Source: Uranotaenia lowii
Taxonomy: Eukaryota > Arthropoda > Insecta > Diptera > Culicidae
Assembly: GCF_029784155.1 (NCBI RefSeq)
Contig: NC_073693.1
Location: 334,082,009 to 334,146,008 of the forward strand
Direction: 5' to 3'
Length of the DNA stretch: 64,000 nucleotides
The position numbers and the translations under genes were made by a program. How positions within the stretch are numbered: the stretch's first letter is position 1; each line of letters starts with the position of its first letter. Positions 58,497 through 64,000 of this stretch are shown piece by piece. Below the pieces are notes generated by a model that ran no database searches, was not told where the DNA came from, and saw only the letters and a list, made by a program, of their open reading frames with translations.

Positions 58497-59562
58497 GGTG
58501 TGTGTGTAGAATGTTGCTCCTATTTTGGTTTTGAAATTCACTCTTCGGTTGTCAAAATGCCGTCCAAGGAAGAAGAGCAGCGTATAAAAATTTTCCTCGC
58601 GCATCACGAAAATGCGAGTTACTCGCACGCAAAGCTGGCAAAATCGATAAAAGTTGCCAAATCAACCGTTACAAATGTAATTAAAGTGTTTGGGGAACGT
58701 TTTTCGACAGCCAAGAAATCTGGATCAGGGGGAAATCGAAAACCGGAAGCCGCTGAGACGACAAAGAGAGTTGCCGGTAGTTTCAAGCGAACCCCTAACC
58801 TCTCTCTCCGAGATGCCGCAAATGAGCTGGGTTTATCGTCTACAACCGTGCATCGAGCCAAAAAACGAGCCGGACTATCGACTTACAAGAAGGTGGTGAC
58901 TCCAAATCGCGATGATAAACAAAATTACGACGGCTAAAGCGCGATCCCGGAGGCTGTACACGACGATGCTGACGAAGTTTGACTGCGTGGTAATGGACGA
59001 CGAAACCTACGTCAAAGCCGACTACAAGCAGTTTCCGGGACAGGAGTTTTATACGGCAAAAGGAAGAAGAAAGGTAGCAGATATTTTTAAGCACATGAAA
59101 CTGTCAAAGTTCGCGAAGAAATATCTGGTTTGACAAGCCATCTGTACCTGTGGCTTGAAAAGCAGCATTTTCATAGCTTCCGGGACTGTCAACTAAGAAA
59201 TTTACGTGAAAGAGCGTTTGAATAAACGTCTGCTGCTTTTGCCTGAAGAAACACGGTTGTTCCGTACTGTTTTGGCCGGCATTGGCATCTTGTCATTACG
59301 GTAAAAAGGCCATGGAGTGGTACGCCGCCAACAACGTGCAGGTGGTTCCCAAGGACAAGAACCCTCCCAACACGCCAGAGCTCCGCCCAATTGAGAAATA
59401 CTGGGCTATTGTCAAGCGGAACCTAAAGAAGACCAAAAAAAACTGCTAAGGACGAGCACCAGTTCAAGGCAAACTGGCTTTCTGCGGCGAAGAAGGTGGA
59501 CAAGGTGGAAAAACGGAAGCCTAACTGAATATTTTTCCTGAATTTTATACTAATCACCCTTT
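58497..59562 (+). mobile_element. ITmD37E-type Tc1/mariner element, copy 2 (decayed)
   Basis: Homology with copy 1 begins near 58497 (GGTGTGTGTGTAGAATG, compare GTGTGGTGTGTAGAATG at 42608) and covers the whole transposase. The 3' end ATCACCCTTTACA at 59553-59565 is inverted to TAAAGGGTG upstream of copy 1, so 59562 is the likely terminus next to a TA. The 5' terminus is missing. Confidence 0.78.
58557..59528 (+). pseudogene. DD37E Tc1/mariner transposase, broken copy
   Basis: Starts ATG 58557 (MPSKEEEQRIKIFLAHHENA). Helix-turn-helix segments are clear: YSHAKLAKSIKVAKSTV, and LSLRDAANELGLSSTTV in the second half of the DNA-binding region. The frame breaks near 58918; a second segment carries the first catalytic Asp in CVVMDDETYVKADYK. 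A TGA replaces the Trp codon after FAKKYLV (about 59131). Further breaks occur near 59280 and 59443. The second catalytic Asp is Ala here (FWPALASCHYG), while the Glu is kept in ELRPIEKYW, the reverse of copy 1. 37 residues separate the two positions. The C-terminus is shortened, ending at TGA 59526-59528. Confidence 0.88.
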
Positions 59563-59569
59563 ACAATCG

Positions 59570-59930
59570 GTCTTTGATAACTGGAACACTGATAAACCTA
59601 CATGAAAACTAAACACTGATTTTGAATCTATTTATTATGCTTCATTCAATCCAGGATCTAGATCATCATTGCAGGAAGTTTTTGAAATACTCATATTGAA
59701 AATTTAAACTCATTTAACCTTTTAATGGTCATGGGTCGTATTTATTAGCGTCCCGAAAACATTGAATATTGATATTCGCGAGACTCGGTTCTAATCATGC
59801 GATTTTGCTCCACTTTGTGGCAAATAAAAGGTGAAGAATAAGTGCGCACATTTCAGTTTCTCCCATCTGGAATTTGTAAGTGCCATTTTTTTTAAATGTG
59901 TTAAAATGAGTCTCAGGTTTGGAATTGATT
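59570..59930. other. AT-rich spacer, no gene seen
   Basis: Short AT-rich unique sequence after the transposon end. No supported feature. Confidence 0.5.
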
Positions 59931-59939
59931 TTACTTTGT

Positions 59940-60070
59940 TAACAACCTTTGAATCTGGGATGTATATGGAAAAAATCTCCAGGGATAGTATTTAGTAAAG
60001 CAATGTTTACATGTGCAAAATTATGTAGCGATCTGTTTAGTGGTTTTTGAGATAGCGTCTATGAATAAGC
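59940..60070 (+). repeat. Solo terminal region of the long-TIR element family
   Basis: AACCTTTGAATCTGG, GCAATGTTTACATGTGC and GTTTTTGAGATAGCGTC match the order of words in the ~170-bp ends of the copies at 29281-30555 and 44253-45651. The outermost AGTGTATT bases are not present and the sequence after 60070 does not match the interior. Confidence 0.45.
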
Positions 60071-60690
60071 CTTACGACCATAATTTGACCCGAGTAAAAA
60101 TTAGTGTGAAAAACAGGTTTTTGGACAAAAATCTTATTCAACTGATTAAAAGACGTAACTTCAAACGTATATACAAAGTTTCAGGAAAATTGTCAGCTGG
60201 AACTACTTTCGGCCATTTTCTACTAATAACTTTGTTGAAGACTTAAAAAAAAAAAAATTTGATGATGCTTAAAAAATATCAGTGATTAGTTTTTTTTTTC
60301 AAACTTTCGTCAAAATTGCTGCATTTTGCCAAATTGAAAAAAAAAATGAAGAAACGAAAAGTTCTAGAGTATTTTTTTCATAGAAATTATAATCTTTGAA
60401 ATGTTCTATAGTTTTACAAAAAAGCTCACAAATTTAAATACTGATGTTTTACTTATTTTCATAAGTAAGCTGAAAACTTTATTTCACTATCTAAATAAGT
60501 TTTAACCTATTTAAAAATATTCAGTAATTCCTTTGATGTACCGTTACCTGGGGTAACTTTGATCAACATGACATTTTTTCAGAAAATAATTATTAAGTAA
60601 TTAAAAAGTTCATATATCTGAAAACTGTTAACTACGTTTAAAAGCCTATAAATTGAGTTGCTTATAAGCTAAATTTGGTTTTTATTAGAA
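60070..60690. other. AT-rich spacer
   Basis: AT-rich sequence. GTTACCTGGGGTAACTTTGA (60543-60562) contains a short palindrome, GTTACC-TGG-GGTAAC, and could be one end of another dispersed repeat; no partner end was found. Confidence 0.4.
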
Positions 60691-60691
60691 T

Positions 60692-62211
60692 ACTAGCTGA
60701 TTTTACCCGGCCTCGCTCGGGTTCACATAAAATATTAATCAAAATGAATCGTTTGATTTTTCGAAATTTTGGAGGTTTTATATTTATTATTAATAATTAA
60801 TAATTAATAAATTTGGCCCAAGTTTGGCCATGTTAGTTATGTTAGTCTTTTTAAAGTTTTTTATTGAGATTATTCACTGTTCATCGTTTTCGTATTATCG
60901 AAAAATTTTAGTTATAAGGTTTTAAACAAAGGAAATTCAAAAAAAATTCTGGTATGCTAATTTTTCCTTTCATGAAAAAGATTTTTAACAACCATAATTT
61001 CTTAGGAAGCTTGAACAGATTTGGCCTAATAGTTTTTTCTTCAAAAGATTAAACTGCTTTTTTTATTTTTTCCATCCCCTATGTAATGAAAATATCTGTT
61101 GAAGACTGTCCCACTTTTCAATATGGATGATCTCCCTGTAAAATGGTATATTTAAGTTTCATTTACTTAGAAATTTCTTAAAAACCCCCGAACTTTGTTG
61201 AAGCATGTTGAAAACTCACTTTGCATGTTTTCAATTGCTTATGTTTATTTTTTCGCTTTTCAATTTTGCACTGTTTTATTATTAGTTTGCCTTAAATGTT
61301 GAAAGTTCTACTTATAGCTTTTTGAAGTTATGGAAAACAAATCATTACTAAAACACCATTTTTATATTATGAAAAAAGGTTTTTTCGAGTTCTGTTTTTT
61401 TTATGGGCACAAACATCCTATTTATGGATGGTAGAATCGACCACATTGATCATCAACGATAACTCAAAAGTTAGAAATTGGCCAGTGAAATCGAATTGTA
61501 TAAAACTCAAAAACTCAAATGTTATTATCTAATCAATTTTCTAATCCACCATTGAAATTCCAGTTGAAGCGTTAAATCGCAGCCTTGAATTTATAACTCT
61601 GAATCTAAATTTTCTTTCTTTCTCTATGAGGAATTCCAAAAATATAAAAATGGTTGACCCTCATAGCCCCAAGTGGCGGTAAAGAGCACTTTGAAAGCCA
61701 CTACTATTCTAGTCAATATATTCCTAACAGGCTAGTTGTATTTTCCAATCAAAATGTAGGCTTATAATTATATCCAAATATCTCGTACCGGTAGCATGTG
61801 CTTTGAACAGTAGAAGGTAAAAAAAAACACCCGCCAAAATTTTCACTTTCTAATTTTTAATGCTCAGCAAGCTTGGATTTGCTATCCAGTACATACATGT
61901 GAGCTCTGGAGCTTTTCTAATACCCTGCCCATGGTGATGGTGAAAATAATCCCGCCAACGAAACGAACGGAAACGAAAATCGGTTCACAAAATGGGTGCC
62001 ATGACTTTTGGTTCGTGGGAATAAAACCGTTGTTGTAGGGACGACCCCCTTCAAAAGGGGTCATCCGAAAATCTAAAAACATTTTTCATCATTCCTGGTC
62101 CTAATGAGCACCCATGCCAAATTTCAGCTCTCTAGCTCTTAAGACAGCTGAGCCTATTGAAGACAAACATACAAACGAACAAACGGAAATTACTTTTTAT
62201 TTATATAGATT
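60692..62211 (+). mobile_element. 1.5-kb dispersed element, ACTAGCTGA... to ...ATATAGAT
   Basis: The left end ACTAGCTGATTTTACCCGGC and the right end TTTTTATTTATATAGATTA resemble the two borders of a dispersed insect repeat family known to me only from general familiarity. The segment 61925-62080 carries GCCCATGGTGATGG and GGTGCCATGACTTT, matching the copies at 395-874 and 1985-2075. A run of AAACAAACGGAA-type words before the right end mirrors the AGACAGACAGAC tract at 840-856. No reverse transcriptase, transposase or helicase frame is seen. Whether the two borders belong to one element is inferred. Confidence 0.5.
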
Positions 62212-62563
62212 ATTGATATTATTTAAAAGGTTATTTTAAAACCTTAAAATAATTGGTTTTTCGAAGGCTCACAAACAAACATATCCTCTTATCAAATTTA
62301 AGCATTTAGAAAAAAATGGGTTAATTTATGTGAAAATCAACTTTTTATTTGTTAAGGTTCAATTTAAGTGTTATTTTCATGGTCATTTTGGTGTTAATTT
62401 TTGGATATTAAAAATAAATGGTGATTTTCCAAGAGAAAGCCCTTATAGTAAAAAATGAAGTATACGGGCTTTCTCGTAAAAAGGGCTTAAACCCTATCGC
62501 ATGGTTAAATTTGAAGAAAAAAAGAAAATGTGAACAGTGCGAGCACCTAAAGAATTGCATGAA
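62212..62563. other. AT-rich spacer, no gene seen
   Basis: AT-rich unique sequence. The overlapping open frames at 62408-62672 cross into the next repeat on both strands and are chance. Confidence 0.5.
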
Positions 62564-62986
62564 TAGACTGAGTCGATTTGGGGTCATTTTCGAATTTCTC
62601 AAACCCTGGGGTCTCAAAAGCTTCGTTTTGGTCCAAAACTCACCCATGATTTTTTGCAGAATTTTCAAGTAATGTTTACATGAGTAAATTTGGACTTTTA
62701 GGTTTGTATGGGAAAATTGAATATTTTGTACTGGAAAATCAACATCATTTTTGTTTCTTCTGTGGAGCCGAGCCTGCTAATGGTTTTTGTACCAATTTAT
62801 AAATTTCTTACAGGAAATTTTCCGCTGAACAACTTTGTCGAAGACCGTAAAATTGTATCTTATTAGACAAAAAAGTTATCAGCTGTTTAACAGGGGTATG
62901 TCTTTTGGCATTGATAAACAATAAATTCAATTGACACCACTGCTTGTGCCTTGCGAGGTATAGCATGACTACTTTTCATGCAATAC
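62564..62986 (+). repeat. Single-arm copy of the 3441-4208 repeat family
   Basis: TAGACTGAGTCGATTTGGGG to TTTTCATGCAATA matches one arm of the inverted pair at 3.4-4.2 kb and includes the ~55 bp that the left arm there lacks. It is the most complete single arm in the window and suggests the mobile unit is about 420 bp, with the 3.4-4.2 kb locus being a head-to-head dimer. Confidence 0.8.
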
Positions 62987-63262
62987 CATTATTTTTTTGT
63001 ATTTTTGTTCTTATTTTTTTCATGGAAACAGAAGTTGGAAGTTCAGGAAAATATCGTTTGCTTTCCAATTATTCCTTAAAATATTTTATGTGAGTCGAAT
63101 TAAAAAAAAATGTTTTAGCAAGGTTTACATTCTAACATCTATTTGACGTGTCAAACCACTGCGCAACGCCCCGGGCATTCAAGATGGCTCTTGCTAGAAG
63201 CTCATAATCTCAGCTAACAAATTCAAAAGGGCAAAATTTTAAAATACTATTCAAAGAATTTT

Positions 63263-63478
63263 TCAATTTTTTACTTTATGAAGCCAAACACCACAATATG
63301 AAGACAGTTGTTTGGTAGTGAAAATAACCCTATGTGTTGCAATCTCATTGCGGAATTCCTGGACTTCCGACTTTTTGAAATGAAAGCTTATTTTGTGCTT
63401 CCCTTCCAACCAAATTTCATCAATGTTTTCGAAAGCCTTTTTGTTGTATGAGTGAAGCCCGGTGTTCCATCGTCGCAT
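63263..63478 (-). CDS. Candidate small CDS, unknown 71-residue protein
   Basis: On the minus strand ATG 63478 opens 71 codons to a TGA. The peptide (MRRWNTGLHSYNKKAFENID..., ending SSYCGVWLHKVKN) has balanced, protein-like composition with alternating charged and aromatic residues, no signal peptide and no membrane segment, and is GC-richer than the flanks. The consensus CRE TGACGTCA lies 18-25 bp upstream. No family is recognised. It might be a complete small gene or the first exon of a larger one; a donor was not identified. Chance cannot be excluded in a window this long. Confidence 0.35.
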   Translation of the reverse strand: MRRWNTGLHSYNKKAFENIDEIWLEGKHKISFHFKKSEVQEFRNEIATHRVIFTTKQLSSYCGVWLHKVKN

Positions 63479-63495
63479 AGAACTTTACGCTCAGC

Positions 63496-63503
63496 TGACG
63501 TCA
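63496..63503. promoter_or_regulatory. CRE/ATF palindrome TGACGTCA
   Basis: A perfect 8-bp TGACGTCA lies between the minus-strand frame (starting 63478) and the plus-strand 5'UTR-like exon (63510-63657). Such palindromes bind CREB/ATF factors and are common in shared promoters. A single 8-mer can occur by chance. Confidence 0.35.
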
Positions 63504-63509
63504 TTCTGT

Positions 63510-63657
63510 CAGTGGCCTTACATTCAGAATAGCCAACGATTCTGTTAACTGTCAATTGAGCATTGTTGGTAAAGATCTATTGCACATTGCTGGTGGCCAA
63601 GAATCGGATCATCGAAACGGCAAACAATTGGTACGGCGGCCAAGTAATTGGAGCACA
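63510..63657 (+). promoter_or_regulatory. 5'UTR-like exon with GTGAGT donor
   Basis: Begins with an initiator-like TGTCAGTGG and is GC-richer and less repetitive than surroundings. It ends GAGCACAGCA|GTGAGTATT (donor GT near 63660). No ATG-led frame dominates, so a non-coding first exon is likely. With the minus-strand frame it would form a bidirectional promoter about 30-180 bp long. Confidence 0.3.
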
Positions 63658-63664
63658 GCAGTGA

Positions 63665-64000
63665 GTATTTTGCATGCATTTTACTCACATTATTGAAAGT
63701 TCCATAGAGAAAACATATTTTTGTTGAACTCCAAGCCAGTTAGCAAGTAAATTCTTCAAAGGATGTTATATGGTGCACTCAACAGGAAGGTAGGAATGTC
63801 GAAAAAAGGGTAAAGCATGCATAAGGTGCCAAGGTCGGGTACATTTACCCTATAACTGTTTTTGAAAAAAAAAAAGTTGAAAGAATCAGTTCAGTCCCAA
63901 CAAAAAATTACAGTTTTTAATGTAAATACCTTCTGTGCGTGAATGGCACCATAACAATAATTTTGAAGATGTTGAGGTGCATGAAAACCATAGTGATCAA
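63665..64000. other. Right edge, no gene seen
   Basis: AT-rich sequence after the putative donor, possibly the start of an intron. No other feature recognised. Confidence 0.5.

Overview
The window looks like gene-poor, AT-rich nuclear DNA from an insect, most likely a mosquito (family Culicidae; subfamily not resolved). The main clue is two decayed Tc1/mariner-type transposases with a DD37E catalytic layout, a group first described from mosquitoes (ITmD37E). Short tRNA-derived SINE-like pieces, many dispersed inverted-repeat elements and very long 9- and 13-bp satellites fit that reading. There is no bacterial gene organisation, no CRISPR array, no rRNA, and no complete protein-coding gene that I can name. 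Most long open reading frames are artefacts of satellites whose period or sequence happens to exclude stop codons.

Layout. 0-6.4 kb: decayed repeats, a SINE-like unit, a head-to-head inverted repeat (3.4-4.2 kb), and three short coding-looking segments with splice signals (minus strand near 1.1 and 3.2 kb, plus strand near 5.7 kb). 6.4-23.5 kb: AT-rich background with an AAGGTTG-type MITE followed directly by an ATCTATCTATCA minisatellite (7.2-8.0 kb), a hairpin MITE (13.1-13.3 kb), a pre-miRNA-sized hairpin (18.6 kb) and a GC-richer, probably regulatory island (21.6-22.6 kb). 23.6-26.4 kb: satellite A, unit TTGTCAAAA. 27-34 kb: dispersed repeats, a long-TIR element (29.3-30.6 kb), and a hAT-type element (31.97-34.1 kb) with an exact 8-bp target duplication that carries a younger MITE with its own 8-bp duplication. 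36.7-37.5 kb: a GC-richer, promoter/5'UTR-like block. 38.1-42.4 kb: a TTAA-flanked, piggyBac-type non-autonomous element with ~0.9-kb inverted arms enclosing satellite B (13-bp unit CAGATTCAGATTT). 42.5-43.7 kb: ITmD37E copy 1, followed by a MITE, a second long-TIR element and a 1-kb TA-flanked element (47.7-48.7 kb). 52.7-56.8 kb: satellite C, unit GTCATTTTT, then a 500-N assembly gap at 57.07-57.57 kb. 58.5-59.6 kb: ITmD37E copy 2. 60.7-62.2 kb: a 1.5-kb dispersed element. 63.2-63.7 kb: a small candidate CDS on the minus strand next to a CRE palindrome and a plus-strand 5'UTR-like exon.

Nothing here works as a pathway. What the window shows is layered transposon and satellite turnover: three very long arrays make up about 8.8 kb, one of them was amplified inside a transposon, and elements are nested in a readable order. 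The few coding-looking segments are each short and bounded by splice motifs, as expected for exons of intron-rich genes, but none could be assigned to a family by eye.
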